DNA of 64,000 bases from Dipodascopsis uninucleata var. uninucleata (lineage: Eukaryota > Ascomycota > Lipomycetes > Lipomycetales > Lipomycetaceae), in contig JAJLTO010000006.1 in assembly GCA_030568195.1 (NCBI GenBank), positions 186,001 to 250,000 of the forward strand, in the 5' to 3' direction. The notes below the pieces were generated by a model. It worked only from the letters and a program-made list of their open reading frames with translations, searched no databases and was not told where the DNA came from. Numbering within the stretch: the first letter of the stretch is position 1; each line of letters begins with the position of its first letter. This document shows, in pieces, positions 18,472-29,644 of the stretch. A program made the translations under genes and the position numbers.

Positions 18472-20145
18472 ATGGCAAACAAAGCAAGGATTATAAAAGA
18501 TGATCTTTTATCAGGTAATTAACAATGTCGTCACTGCAAATGAGAATTATTCTAGAAACTAACTCGATTAGACGATGATTTTGAGATTGGCAGGTATGTT
18601 TGTGTCCATCACCTCAAACTCAGTTCAGTTACTTATACTACCGTTCATAGAATCGAAGCACTAGCCAAGGTAGAAGGTTTGATAGATAAACTCCTTGAGG
18701 ACTTGGAGAGGGACAAAATTGCGAAGATAAGTCTTCAAAACAGGAAATCAAGCACTTCATATACGTATGGCAAAGCAATATCTTACAAATTCGCGGTTGA
18801 AATGCTAACGAGACTCTGTAACATCAATGAACCATAGATTTGATGCGTCAGATATGAAAATAACATCTAATAAGACTACGAATCCTTCAACTTCTGTTAC
18901 GTTTCCTGGATCTACGATAGCAAATTCATGGAGGTTTGGTAGGTGCTTTTTATACTGATCCTAGACCTAACTCTGATAGATTCTAACAAGATATACTAGC
19001 TGCGCTACTTAATGTACTAGATGTTATATCTGAATCTTTGACCTCTCAGAAAATAGTAACGAAGCGAGATATATATTATAGAAATACCTGGCTTTTCAAA
19101 AGCCAGCGAGTTGTCGATAAATTGGTTGACGATATATCTAGAACACTCGATGTAACGCGGGCGGATCTCGGTATTGTATGTTTACAGACGTCTGATCTAG
19201 GCTAATGTTAACAAATATGATCATAGGTTGCTGCTCAAAAAGGCCTGGTATTTGGTTCTATAGCCATTAATTTGGTTAAATCGGAGCCGATATTCATTGA
19301 TAACAAGGTATGTTTTAGTCGGTATCTCACTTGTGTGCTATGAGCCCATATTAAATTCAAATCTAGGTGTCCTTGATACCCCCAATGGAAGACATTAAAT
19401 CTATTTTAATATCCAACGTTGATTATATTTTAGTGATCGAGAAAGAGGTTTGTCTTAGGCAGCTAGTAGTTCGTCGTCTACGACTGTTAGCTACGTCTAA
19501 CGATTGATTGTAGGCTATCTTCCGCAGTCTCTGCACTTATATTCAACATCGTAATACGGAATTTCGTGGCATACTGATAACGGTAACTATCAGTCATTGA
19601 TTCTTTATTATGCTTTGATATTTTCTGATCCATACAATATATAGGGCAAAGGATACCCAGACGTTATAACACGTCAATTTATAACCCGTTTAGTCACTGA
19701 TTATCCCGCGATTCCCCTGTTTGGTCTTTTTGATTCTGATCCTTATGGGATAGATATCTTTTCTGTCTACAAGTTTGGAAGCCGTTCTTTGTCTCACGAG
19801 AGCGAAAACATGGTATCGAGTGCAATAGAGTACCTTGGTGTTAGTATCATCGATTATGATTATGGTTGGGCAGAGTTATCCGCGATGGACAGGAAAAAAG
19901 CAACTCGTATGCTTGAATTGCCATGGATATCTACAGATGCTGCAAAAGATCTAAGGTGAGTGCGTAGTTGTATGGGCAAGTGCTTAGAGTTATTTAATTT
20001 AACTTCTGAACGCAGAATCGAGCTGCAGAGAATGCTATTCCTGAATCGCAAAGCAGAAATGAATGTGGTGGGTAATAAAAGTTCTGGAAATACCAATACC
20101 GAATATATCATGAACCGTTTACTGGAATATGAAATATTTTTTTGA
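18472..20145 (+). CDS. SPO11: Spo11/Rec12, meiotic double-strand-break transesterase
   Basis: A topoisomerase VI A-like protein that makes the DNA breaks starting meiotic recombination. The gene is cut by many short introns. The first exon reads MANKARIIKDDLLSG; a later one gives VTFPGSTIANSWRFA. The catalytic segment is VTKRDIYYRNTWLF, with the active-site Tyr codon at 19077..19079 (second Tyr). Then come RTLDVTRADLGIVAAQKG, VFGSIAINLV, LIPPMEDIKSI and the Toprim acidic pair in PLFGLFDSDPYGIDIFSVYK. The C-terminus reads LPWISTDAAKDLR, IELQRMLFLNRKAEMNVVG and EYEIFF. All key residues are present. Exon boundaries were traced by frame continuity and conservation and are less certain in the first 500 bp. 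Confidence 0.92.
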
Positions 20146-20200
20146 TTTATACTATCTGAATATTATACAATCCAAATATTGATAGTTCATGTTTATTTTT

Positions 20201-21385
20201 TTAAGATTTCAACCTCTTCAATGCCAAATTCAACTCTGCGTTAGTGTGTTCCGTACTTGCTGTCGTAGAGTCCATTTTCTGAGGCTTATTCCGTTTTCTA
20301 ACTAGATTTTGGCTAATGACGTTAACTGTCTGAGCATTTACGCGCTTCTCGAGGTTCCCATCGCATATGATATCTGCTTTCTTTGTTCCTTTAATCTTAA
20401 ACGTAAACTCCGATGGTAAACCGTCAATAAACTGAAGAGTCGCATTCCTAGCCAACTCCTTTGTCGAATAATCTGTTGAGATCAAAACATCATGATGTTT
20501 GAGGTATAGTTTGTGGTCAATCATTGGACTTGGAAACAGATGCTTCTCGCTGCTATCAACCAATCCCTCAACACCAATTATAGCAGCTACGACACCAAGA
20601 AGAAACTCTTGACGCATCTGTAGTTCCAAAAAGAACTGCCCAACTGTAGTTGTTTCCGATCTACCTTCAACGACTAGAAACTCAAGAAATCTTGATTTTG
20701 GATCATCTGGAAAATGAGGAATATGACAAAGTGCCAACTCCTTGGCCTGATCTAACCCATTACAAAATATATGGCCCTCCTCCCACCGCGGATCACTCAA
20801 TAAAAATGATCTCATATCAGACTTTTCGAATCCAGGAATATGAATTCGAGCTGAATTGAGAGTACTGAATTCAGAGAGTAATGAAGTATTAACCTTCATC
20901 CACCATTTTGTTAGTTCACGATCGTTTAATATATGCTTGCCTCGGTTCTTTCCAGATTCTCGAAATAGATACTGAGGTTGTGTTCGTGCAAACAGACATA
21001 TACGCGTAAGAATTCCAGAACGCGATACGACTCGAATGAAAACACGTAGAATCTGCTCTATAACTAATCTGATATTGATCCTTGCACCTTCACCTTCACT
21101 TATATCTGCATATCCTGTTGAATCAGCTTTTGCTATGAATATTGTAGTTGAATCTGTACTATTATAAATCACCAATTCCAGGGCCAAAAGATGTATCTCT
21201 TTATGAGACAGCAGAATAAGATGTGACCAAGCCTGACTGTTATACTGTATATTCTTAATGGGATCGCTCGTCAAATGTTCTCTCTGAGCCTTCGTACGAA
21301 TATGATGCAATGAGTATTCACTATCTGATTCTGGCAGAACGTCTGAAAGCACTTTACCCCAAAAGGTCAAGCTATTTTCACCCAT
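20201..21385 (-). CDS. RTT109: Rtt109 histone H3-K56 acetyltransferase
   Basis: Rtt109 is the fungal p300-like enzyme that, with Asf1 or Vps75, acetylates newly made histone H3 (K56 and N-tail lysines) in S phase and repair. A single 394-codon exon. Recognisable blocks are TRICLFARTQPQYLFRESG and KNRGKHILNDRELTKWWM, then DPKSRFLEFLVVEG and TVGQFFLELQMRQEFLLGVV, which carry the catalytic region. A Lys-rich C-terminal tail (VRKRNKPQK...LALKRLKS) could be the nuclear signal. It is slightly shorter than yeast Rtt109. Convergent with SPO11 (56-bp gap); its start faces tRNA-Gly. Confidence 0.93.
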   Translation of the reverse strand: MGENSLTFWGKVLSDVLPESDSEYSLHHIRTKAQREHLTSDPIKNIQYNSQAWSHLILLSHKEIHLLALELVIYNSTDSTTIFIAKADSTGYADISEGEGARINIRLVIEQILRVFIRVVSRSGILTRICLFARTQPQYLFRESGKNRGKHILNDRELTKWWMKVNTSLLSEFSTLNSARIHIPGFEKSDMRSFLLSDPRWEEGHIFCNGLDQAKELALCHIPHFPDDPKSRFLEFLVVEGRSETTTVGQFFLELQMRQEFLLGVVAAIIGVEGLVDSSEKHLFPSPMIDHKLYLKHHDVLISTDYSTKELARNATLQFIDGLPSEFTFKIKGTKKADIICDGNLEKRVNAQTVNVISQNLVRKRNKPQKMDSTTASTEHTNAELNLALKRLKS

Positions 21386-21596
21386 TTTTTTCCATTCAAT
21401 CGGCTATGACCTCGACACTGTACATACTAGTATATAATGTCGTACAACATCTAATTAGATGTTTTTTAAAATTAGAAGAAAAAAAACAAAAAATATCTGT
21501 ATACAGCATCAAGTAACCTTAACAAGTTTGCTTGTGAGAGAATTAGAATCTACATACCAAGGTTACTGAAGCCTCAATTTCAAATTTGAAAAAACA

Positions 21597-21667
21597 TGCG
21601 TCAGCCCGGAGTCGAACCGGGGGCTCGTCGATGGCAACGACGAATTTTACCGCTAAACCACTAACGC
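21597..21667 (-). tRNA. tRNA-Gly (anticodon GCC)
   Basis: A 71-nt cloverleaf with no intron. The acceptor stem GCGTTAG pairs with CTGACGC (one T-G wobble), discriminator A at 21597. The D-arm contains TGGTTTAGCGGTAA (A box), the anticodon loop is TTGCCAT within CGTCG...CGACG, and the T-arm carries GGTTCGACTCC (B box). GCC reads GGC/GGU glycine codons. It sits between RTT109 and CWC22 and has its own internal Pol III promoter. Confidence 0.97.
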
Positions 21668-21889
21668 CTCATGTTATTAGTCCAAGCCAAAAGTCGTTAC
21701 GAGTAATAAAAGGGTAAGGGTATATAGGCAAAATTTAATTTCCATTATACTATTCGCAAATTTCTTTTACTTGAATAACAATAGTTGTGAGATACTTTTC
21801 AGTCCATATTTTAGTTATATTTCGGCACTAGACAAGATTTGCATCTTTGCTTAGAGCAAGTGTTATCTACTATTTCTATATCTAATAAG

Positions 21890-24190
21890 ATGTCGGATTT
21901 AGAAGTAGAGGTACCGAGCACCGTGGTTCGTCCATCGGTAACGAGAAAACGTTCGCCTTCAAGAGATGGTGACATAGACAAGGACTCTGAGGCAAGATAC
22001 AGAAGGCGACGATCTCCTTCAAGGTCACGTACTTCGCTGAGACGAAATCGATCAAAATCGCCAGAATATTTAAAAAGAAGTAATAGAAGGCGATATTCAT
22101 CGTCAAATTCGTGGTCTAGATCACCATCGTATAGTTCATCGCCTCCAAGATCAAGATCTAGAGGTAGAGAGGCACGCGGAAGAGTTGTTGAAAGGTCGCC
22201 TTCATATTCTCGCAGTCCATCTCAATCGCGGTCCAGATCTAGATCTTTGTCTGACGTATTATCAGACACGAGATCACCAAGGCGACGTCATACATTTGAT
22301 CAGCGCCAAGTCCCCATATCACATAGTTCAGTTTCACGATCCTCGAGCCGTTCTGTAAGTCCTGCGCCAAGAGAATCGTCAGCTCCCAATGATTCTCTTA
22401 TAAAGAATATGCGTGGGCGGAAACAATTAGAGTCATCTGAGGCTCAAAAGAAACGTTCAAGGGAAAGTGATTCTGTGTCACCACCGGCACGAAAGCGTAC
22501 GTCATCTCCTCCTCATCATCGTCCTTTGCCTGATATCGATGCTCGAAGAGCGCGGGAGCGGGAGCGTCAAGCTGCAGAGCGCGAAGAAAAAGAAGTCAAG
22601 CCTTTTGATCCTCAGGCTGAGTATGAGAGACTTTTGAAATTGCGGTCGGGAGGTACCTATGTTCCACCAGCTAGACTTCGAGCATTGCAGAGTCAATTGG
22701 TAGAGAAAGATTCAAAAGAATATCAAAGGATTGCTTGGGATAACTTAAAGAAGGCTATAAACGGGTTAGTTAACAAAGTGAATAAGTCAAATATAAGAGA
22801 GATTGCACAAGATGTCTTCAAGCAAAATTTGGTACGTGGACGAGGATTGTTCGTCCGTAGTGTTATGAGAGCACAGGCCGCAAGTTTGCCGTTCACACCT
22901 GTTTACGCAGCGCTCGTCGCTATAGTTAACACCAAATTGCCTCAAATCGGGGAACTTCTGTTGACTAGACTTATAATTCAGTTCCGAAAGGCTTTCAGAC
23001 GTAATGATAAAGCTGTCTGCATAAGCAGCACAACTTTTCTCGCACATTTGTGTAATTATCAGGTTGCGCATGAAATCGTTATTCTGCAGATGCTTCATTT
23101 GCTGTTGGAGAGACCGACAGATGATTCAGTTGAGATAGCGGTTGGCTTTATGCGTGAAGTTGGTGCGTTTTTAGCGGAAACAAGTGCTCCTGCAAATAAT
23201 GGTGTCTTTGAGAGGTTCAGGGCGATTCTTCACGAAGGACAATTAGAAAAACGAACACAATATATGATTGAAGTATTATTTTTGATTCGAAAAAATAGCT
23301 ATGAGAAGAATCCCATTATTGCGGAAGATCTTGATTTAATAGAAGAAGAAGACCAAATTACACATATGATTGGCCTAGACGATGAGTTGCATGGAGATGA
23401 TCAGCTGAATGTTTTCAAGTTTGACTCGGAATACGAAGAGAATGAGCAAAAGTATAAAGCCATCCGTGATGAGATTCTTGGTTCTGAAAATGACGATAGT
23501 GATGGTTCTGATGCCTCGTCAGAAGAAGAAGACGATGAAGAAGAAGACGAATCAAGCGAACAGAAGAAATTAGAAATACAAGACATGACTAATAAGAACC
23601 TTGTGAATCTCAGAAGAACAATTTACTTGACTATTAGATCTTCCATGGACTACGAAGAATGCTGTCATAAGCTTATGAGGATTAATCTACAGCCAGGCCA
23701 AGAGATTGAGCTTGTGAATATGATTATTGAGTGCTGCTCTCAAGAAAAGATTTATTCCAAATTTTACGGCTTGATTGGTGAAAGATTTTGTAAGATTAAT
23801 AGAAAATGGCAAGACCAGTTTGCAAAAGCATTCACAAGCTACTATGATACTATCCATCGTTACGAAACCAATAGATTGCGAAACATTGGAAAGTTTTTTG
23901 CTCATTTGTTAGCGTCCGATGGACTGAACTGGAGCGTTTTGGAGTGTGTTCATTTGAACGAAGAAGAAACCACAGCTTCGTCTAGAATTTTCTTGAAGAT
24001 ATTATTTCAAGATATTGCAGAAGAGATGGGAATGAAATTGATGTTAGCAAGGTTTAGAAATCCAGACTTATCGACTGAATTTGAAGGCATATTCAATAAG
24101 AAGAACCCAACGGATCTTAGATTTTCTATCAATTTTTTTACTGCGATTGGTTTAGGCGCCGTTACAGAGGACCTCAGAAAAGAACTATAG
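21890..24190 (+). CDS. CWC22: Cwc22/Cwf22 pre-mRNA splicing factor with N-terminal RS domain
   Basis: Cwc22 joins the spliceosome with the NTC-related group and is needed for Prp2-driven activation; in animals it also loads eIF4A3. A single 766-codon exon beginning MSDLEVEVPSTV. Residues 15-190 or so are Arg/Ser-rich (many SPS, RSR and SRS units). The core begins KPFDPQAEYERLLKLRSGG, then MIF4G: NLKKAINGLVNKVNKSNIRE, NLVRGRGLFVRSVMRAQ. An acidic linker (DDSDGSDASSEEEDDEEEDE) leads to the MA3 domain: NLVNLRRTIYLTIRSSMDYE and RFCKINRKWQDQFAKAF. The end is LGAVTEDLRKEL. The frame is open a little upstream of 21890, but only by non-ATG codons. Confidence 0.95.
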   Translation: MSDLEVEVPSTVVRPSVTRKRSPSRDGDIDKDSEARYRRRRSPSRSRTSLRRNRSKSPEYLKRSNRRRYSSSNSWSRSPSYSSSPPRSRSRGREARGRVVERSPSYSRSPSQSRSRSRSLSDVLSDTRSPRRRHTFDQRQVPISHSSVSRSSSRSVSPAPRESSAPNDSLIKNMRGRKQLESSEAQKKRSRESDSVSPPARKRTSSPPHHRPLPDIDARRARERERQAAEREEKEVKPFDPQAEYERLLKLRSGGTYVPPARLRALQSQLVEKDSKEYQRIAWDNLKKAINGLVNKVNKSNIREIAQDVFKQNLVRGRGLFVRSVMRAQAASLPFTPVYAALVAIVNTKLPQIGELLLTRLIIQFRKAFRRNDKAVCISSTTFLAHLCNYQVAHEIVILQMLHLLLERPTDDSVEIAVGFMREVGAFLAETSAPANNGVFERFRAILHEGQLEKRTQYMIEVLFLIRKNSYEKNPIIAEDLDLIEEEDQITHMIGLDDELHGDDQLNVFKFDSEYEENEQKYKAIRDEILGSENDDSDGSDASSEEEDDEEEDESSEQKKLEIQDMTNKNLVNLRRTIYLTIRSSMDYEECCHKLMRINLQPGQEIELVNMIIECCSQEKIYSKFYGLIGERFCKINRKWQDQFAKAFTSYYDTIHRYETNRLRNIGKFFAHLLASDGLNWSVLECVHLNEEETTASSRIFLKILFQDIAEEMGMKLMLARFRNPDLSTEFEGIFNKKNPTDLRFSINFFTAIGLGAVTEDLRKEL

Positions 24191-24369
24191 AGTGTTCTTT
24201 CTTGAATATTCTTGTCCTTTATTATGTATTATAAATAAAAGAATTATATTATTATATCTATTTTTGTTACACTCTTGTGTATATAAATAGTAATTATAGT
24301 CTTTGGAAATCTATACTTTCTATATTCAATGCATATATATATTCAATATGTAACATCAATTACAAAAGT

Positions 24370-25514
24370 TCAATTAAGGCTTTCATTTTCAAGTACCAGT
24401 CCCAGTATATCTGCTACTTTGAACGATACTCGTATGTCATCTGTAGTAAGAATGTCATGTTCACCTCGTACGGGACCCATGTTGATAATTCCTATACGCT
24501 TACCAGTTGTCTTCCCTTCTTTTATTAATCTAAATGCTGAATATGTAGCCAGTGAGCTTGCTGCCACCAATATTTTTGAAGCTTCCTGCATTTTACGATC
24601 TGCATCCTTCTTAATCTCTTCGTCGACATGCTCTCCAAAAAATACAACGTTCGGTTTGAGTACGCCAACATCTTTACATTTTCTCTTAGAATGCGGAACG
24701 TCTACATCTTCATTTTCAGTGATCCACGCACCACTAGAAGATGCTTTTGCAATTCCTTTTGATGCACAGGATGGGCAAGTCGGATATTCGAAGGCCTCAT
24801 ATCTGACTGAGCTTGGAAGCTCTAGATCACCATCAGGATTAAGCCTGAAGTCTTTGATTGGATCTGGCGAAGCATTCTTGGTAAGTCTGTCGAGTTCCTG
24901 CAGTAAGAGATCATTCCAAGCTGGATTAAGCTTCGATAACTGAGTCTGAACTTCCTCTCTCCCGTACGTTGATCCACAAGTTAGACAAATAACCTTTGCC
25001 AACGAGCCGTGTATTTCCGTTACGTCTTTAACATATGCGGAATGCAGAGAGTCTACATCTAATAAAAAATATGTTCAGTTAGTAAACATTGTAATCTGTT
25101 CTTGATGACTCCTCTTCTTCCACTACACATACTTTGAGTGATTATATTAGATATTTTTCCTGTATTCATCAATTTACCGACATATTCATGCGCCTTGTTT
25201 GGTCTTGCTAGACTAATTGCAGGCCAACCAAGAAAGCTTCGAGCCCAGTATCGTCGTCTAATTATATGATTATTAATGAACTCAGAATAGAATATTGGTC
25301 TGTAGTCCTTGTTAACAGTATAAGTTCCTGATGGGCCCCTATAATCAGGTATTCCCGAGTCGACAGATATTCCCGCCCCAGTTAAAAGTGTTGTCTTTCC
25401 TGTTGAGGGACTGAGAAATTCACTGACGGCAGAAGCTGCACCTTCCAGCGTTGAAGCAGAAGGTGGTAATATCAGCGGAGGAATTGATTTCAGATTATAT
25501 GGAACTCTTATCAT
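24370..25514 (-). CDS. SIRT4-like class II sirtuin, NAD-dependent protein deacylase
   Basis: Sirtuins remove acyl groups from lysines using NAD. Exon 1: LLTGAGISVDSGIPDYRGPS (NAD-binding GAGxS and GIPDYR), then IIRRRYWARSFLGWP, a class II (SIRT4) marker. An intron at TQ|NVDSLH restores the canonical QNVDxLH. Next come TEIHGSLAKVICLTCG (catalytic His, first zinc pair CxxC), LNPAWNDLLL, NPDGDLELP, YPTCPSCASK (second zinc pair) and LKPNVVFFGEHVDEE, then VAASSLATYSAFRLI and IGIINMGPVRGEHD. About 30 extra residues sit between the second CxxC and LKPNVVFFGE. SIRT4 enzymes are mitochondrial; no strong presequence is seen (MIRVPYNLKSIPPL), so targeting is inference. Confidence 0.9.
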
Positions 25515-25858
25515 ATTTTTATCGGCCCTCTATATTTTAGTCCAAATGACTTTTAGATTATATCGATCTCATTACGAGTCTGAAATTTTTGACTCTGATA
25601 TTATCAAACAGCTGATAATCGATGTGAAAGTTCACCTCGGTCTGTGAACAGTTGGGAATTATTGAGGAAAGTGAGCAGCGTGTCATCCATCTCAATTGTA
25701 TTACGTCGACCTACAAAGGGGACCTAACTTTCTTACCAGAAATGCCGAATTTGTTAGTTTACGCAACAGAATGTGGAATTAAAATAACCGAGAAAGTATT
25801 TACAGATTTGCTATAATGGCAAACGAACAATAAGACTGGAGATTATATTAAATAAAGA
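25515..25858. other. Intergenic region upstream of the sirtuin gene
   Basis: 344 bp between the sirtuin start and the SWD2 stop, both minus strand. AT-rich with no other gene seen. Confidence 0.45.
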
Positions 25859-27194
25859 CTATTTTATGTTTCTTTCGGCAATGGCTTGATCAGGTAACCA
25901 AAATATCTAGCATGATAGTTAGTGATATCTTCTAGAAAAGCATCAAAAGACTACTCACAATTTCCTTGTCTGCAGAAGCTAGCATCATGCTTCTCGGATT
26001 AAAAAGTACATTAGAAGGCACAGTGTTGTTTGTGTCAAGGGCAGCTATCGGTCGCTGATATCCATCTCGCACCGGCGATTGAGTGTCATAAATATATAGT
26101 TTTTTGTCATCAGATCCTAAATCCAACTACGGTAAGAGTATGTCCAATGAATGACTTTAACAGATCATAATCTAAAAAAAATCAATTACCTGAGAACACG
26201 AATCGTCCGTCCGGTGAAAAGCACGTGTCTCCAGAAGACGTGTATTTTCTTTCAGAGGAAACAGGCGCATAATTGTGTCCAGAAAATCGCATAACGAGGT
26301 CCCCAGAAAAAGCATCAAGTAAATAATGTGCTGTTCCTCGAGTTGATATAAGTATATGTTTTCCGTCGTTCGAAAATTCAACCTTGCTCCACGGAACTGA
26401 GTTTGGTGGTCGCAGAGCGTCAATTTTAAAAACACCAAACGGCTCAGAGTCATAATTCCGTAGGTCGTACAATAATATTTCTGCTGTCTGCTCACATGCT
26501 ACAGCAAACACAACTCCTGCAGGATCAAATGCAATCCATGCTGGAGAGGGTATTGACAATAGTCCATGACATATCGAAGACCGTATATCCCATACTCTAA
26601 CAGTTCCGTCAAGTGAGGATGAGATCATCTGATCATCTGACGGAGACATCTGGAGATCAATTACTCTTTTTTTGTGTCCTTTAAAGTATCGGATATAGTG
26701 ATTGTCATGCAAGGATAAGTAACGTAAGGTATCTAAAAAATTGCAAGCCTATTAGCATGTGCTGTTACATTGTTGACAATTGCCTTGTATCTCGAGCATT
26801 ACACTATCAAGCATATATTCGATTGACTAATACATCTACATACCATTTTCCTTAGTAGATACATAAACACAATTCATCGAGTTATGTGTAAACTTCGCTA
26901 GGTGAACTCCATATTTTTTACTATACAACGTCTTGTTATGTCTAAATGCAGAATCAGTCATGACCGTCCCTTGTTAGTTCACAAACCTCCGAATCATACT
27001 ATTGATCAAGGAGATACTTACTTTCCTGCTCTTGAGTCGAAAAGTTGGAGGCTTTCATCTTCCCCACTGGATAGTAAATAGTTGCCTGTGTCATCAAAAT
27101 CGAGTGTAGTGATCTTCGTATTCTCCTTATGGGGTCTAAATATCTTCGATGGCTTGAAGCTACAAACAACCTCTCTAGAAAGAGCTGTCGACAT
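25859..27194 (-). CDS. SWD2: Swd2/WDR82, WD40 subunit of COMPASS and the 3'-end machinery
   Basis: Swd2 bridges H2B ubiquitination to the Set1 H3K4 methyltransferase and in yeast also sits in the cleavage/polyadenylation factor. Several exons. The N-terminal exon reads SFKPSKIFRPHKENTKITTL, then DFDDTGNYLLSSGEDESLQL. Further blades: YIRYFKGHKKRVIDLQMSPS, MISSSLDGTVRVWDIRSS, PAWIAFDPAGVVFAVACE, PWSKVEFSNDGKHILISTRG and GDTCFSPDGRFVFSG. The last full exon gives RPIAALDTNNTVPSNVLFNP and MMLASADKEI. A short final exon supplies IFWLPDQAIAERNIK, the FWLPD ending typical of Swd2/WDR82. Joins were chosen to keep frame and family blocks. Confidence 0.92.
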
Positions 27195-28001
27195 TTTGTC
27201 CGATTAATAAATCAGAAGCTTATACTGACTACAGAACTAGCCAGCTTCAATCGCTTTGTTTATCGAGAGTAAGGACAACTATGGTTGTAGCTTGCCATGC
27301 ACTCGATACTTCTACAACTTCCTCAATGTGAAAGCGATCCGGACCTAATGCTTCCAAATGATTTCTCATTTATGCAGGAGACATAGCCAAATACTAAACC
27401 CTTAACTAAACAGTGAGCCGCTCTGAATATCAATGTTATACACATCATCTTCGAAAATAAAATACTCCTACTAGTATCTTGGAAATACCAAATAAACAAA
27501 TCCACCAGTTTCTTATGTACTTTATGTTGATAGTTACTACTATATACTCATTAGGGACTAATTACTATACATTAGAACTTAATTGATTTCCGACTTCGCC
27601 AGCCCAGACTGCTCGCTAGGAGTAAAATGCACACCAAATTAAACATAATCTTGCTTCTTTCTAATACATACTAAAAACATTTAAAAAAAACTCTCTCTAG
27701 AGTCCGTTCGACTCCTCCTATTTTCTTCGAATACAAGCGTTGGCTACTAGTCTACAATAAGTCGAGTCGAGTTTTTACTCAAAAGAAGGTCCTGCGAACC
27801 TTCTATATATAACAATATAGTGCTCTCCGAGAATCCTAGGGTTTGAAAGTAATTTGTAAGGTAAATTGGGTGCTCAGTGAACATTTAATTCAGTTATTAA
27901 CGTTGAGACAGGAAGTTCTCGGCAAGATAGTAAGGCCATTCACCAAACACATTAGTAGGTGGATTTCAATTCTTAAGACCTATTATTATATAAAATCCTA
28001 G
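27195..28001. promoter_or_regulatory. Divergent promoter region, SWD2 and OAC1
   Basis: 807 bp between divergent starts. It includes an AT-rich part, a T/A-rich stretch near 27660-27700 and CT-rich words near 27700-27760. No exon, tRNA or clear named motif was found. Confidence 0.45.
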
Positions 28002-29152
28002 ATGTCAACACAAGAAAAGAAAGAGCTAAGCAGCGCCGGTGGATTTATCGCCGGTGCAATTGCTGCCTGTGGTGCTGTTACCGTTACGAATCCAATTGAA
28101 ATTGTCAAGACTCGGTATGAAACAGAACGTGAATTTAAAACGGCTATACTTAGATAATGAGGTATTGACTGAGAGTAAACTTATATTTAGATTACAATTA
28201 CAAGGAGAGTTGCATGCAAGGGGCGAAGTCAAGAAAATATATACAGGTCTCTTCCAAGCTCTCACAGTAATTCTTAAAAATGAGGGCATCAGAGGGTGGC
28301 AACGAGGTCTAACATGCGCGGTAAGCTACTTTTTCTTTGGAGAGTATATTTACTACATTGAAAGAGACTCCATATACTGATATGGCTTTTTAGTATGTGT
28401 ATCAAATTGGCCTTAATGGCTGCCGTCTCGGGTTCTATGAACCTATCCGAAGTGCTCTAGCCGGATATCTCCTGAACAATCGTCAAGATTCCACTCTCGG
28501 TATCAATATTTTCTCCGGAGCTGCAAGTGGAATCATGGGAGGTATGTGATTTAAGATATTGCTGTTTTTTCATCGCGAAAGGGTTGAAAGTTGATACGAA
28601 AGCTCATTTCTAGCCATTGCTGGCTCACCATTTTTCCTTGTCAAGACGCGAATGCAGTCCTACTCTCCTGTGTTCCAAGTTGGTACACAAACCCATTACA
28701 CCTCACTATTTGATGGATTATCGCAAATTTACAAGAATGAAGGTATAACGGGTCTATATAGAGGTTGCGGCTCTGCCATCGTTCGAACAGGTGCAGGTTC
28801 CAGTGTTCAGTTACCTATTTATAACTATTGCAAAAGTCTTTTACAGGAGCATAAGCTAGTTGGCGATGGTCCAGGTCAGCATCTTCTTTCAAGTGCTGTT
28901 AGTGGTCTTGGTGTCTGCTTTGTTATGAACCCATGGGATGTCATTATGACCAGAATGTACAACCAGCGTGGTAATCTTTATAGTGGCTTGTTAGATTGTC
29001 TGGTAAAGACTGTGAGAATCGAGGGTCCTTTAGCACTATATAAAGGATTCTTTGCACATCTAATGCGTATTGGTCCTCATACCATCCTCACCCTTACGTT
29101 CATGGAGCAGACCAGAAAATTAATGATGTGGGTAGAAGGCGTCGACTATTAG
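28002..29152 (+). CDS. OAC1: Mitochondrial carrier, Oac1 (oxaloacetate/sulfate) type
   Basis: Inner-membrane carriers of this group exchange oxaloacetate, sulfate, malonate and isopropylmalate. Four exons. The first begins MSTQEKKELSSAGGFIAGAI and holds the first signature (NPIEIVKTR). Later exons give LQLQGEL, RGWQRGLTCAYVYQIGLNG and CRLGFYEPIR, then GAASGIMGAIAGSPFFLVK and TRMQSYSP (second signature, SPFFLVKTR). The last exon carries YKNEGITGLYRGCGSAIVR, then FVMNPWDVIMTRMYNQRG (third signature) and ALYKGFFAHLMRIGPHTIL. Three-repeat layout with PxxxxK/R motifs is complete. The GCRLGFYEP and MNPWDVxxTRxYNQ blocks favour Oac1 over other carriers; substrate remains an inference. Confidence 0.92.
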
Positions 29153-29644
29153 AGGAATACAATACAAAATAAGGATTAGATTCTGTCGCAAATTATGACG
29201 TACTTTTCTTGGCATATAAGTATCAAGCAGATCTTATTTTACGATTTCTTTGGCAATTTATAGAATGATTTGATTATCTTGATGGAACCGTCTAAAATTA
29301 AAATAACTGCTAAGAGTGGTTGTATAATAGCCATAGTTGTATAATAAGCCGGTATAATTAGAATGTAATTAAATTCTTCTATTTAGGATATTTCAATTCA
29401 TTTTTCCTTTTCTTATTTACTAAATATCATTTAAGGATTCGGCATCTTTAGATCTCACGCTTTAAAATAAGCTATAACTCGATAAATCTATACCACACTG
29501 CTAACATCCACTAATATTTACACCAAGTAGTAATGTATGCTGATTATTTATCACTCGTGGAAAATTCAAAAACCAATATTAGATATAGTTAAATCGACCA
29601 ACTCCTTTGTATTAGTAGCAAGATTATTCCAATAGAGTATAATA
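29153..29644. other. Convergent 3' intergenic region
   Basis: Very AT-rich 492-bp spacer between the OAC1 and BLM10 stops. It presumably holds both 3' UTRs. Nothing else is seen. Confidence 0.5.
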
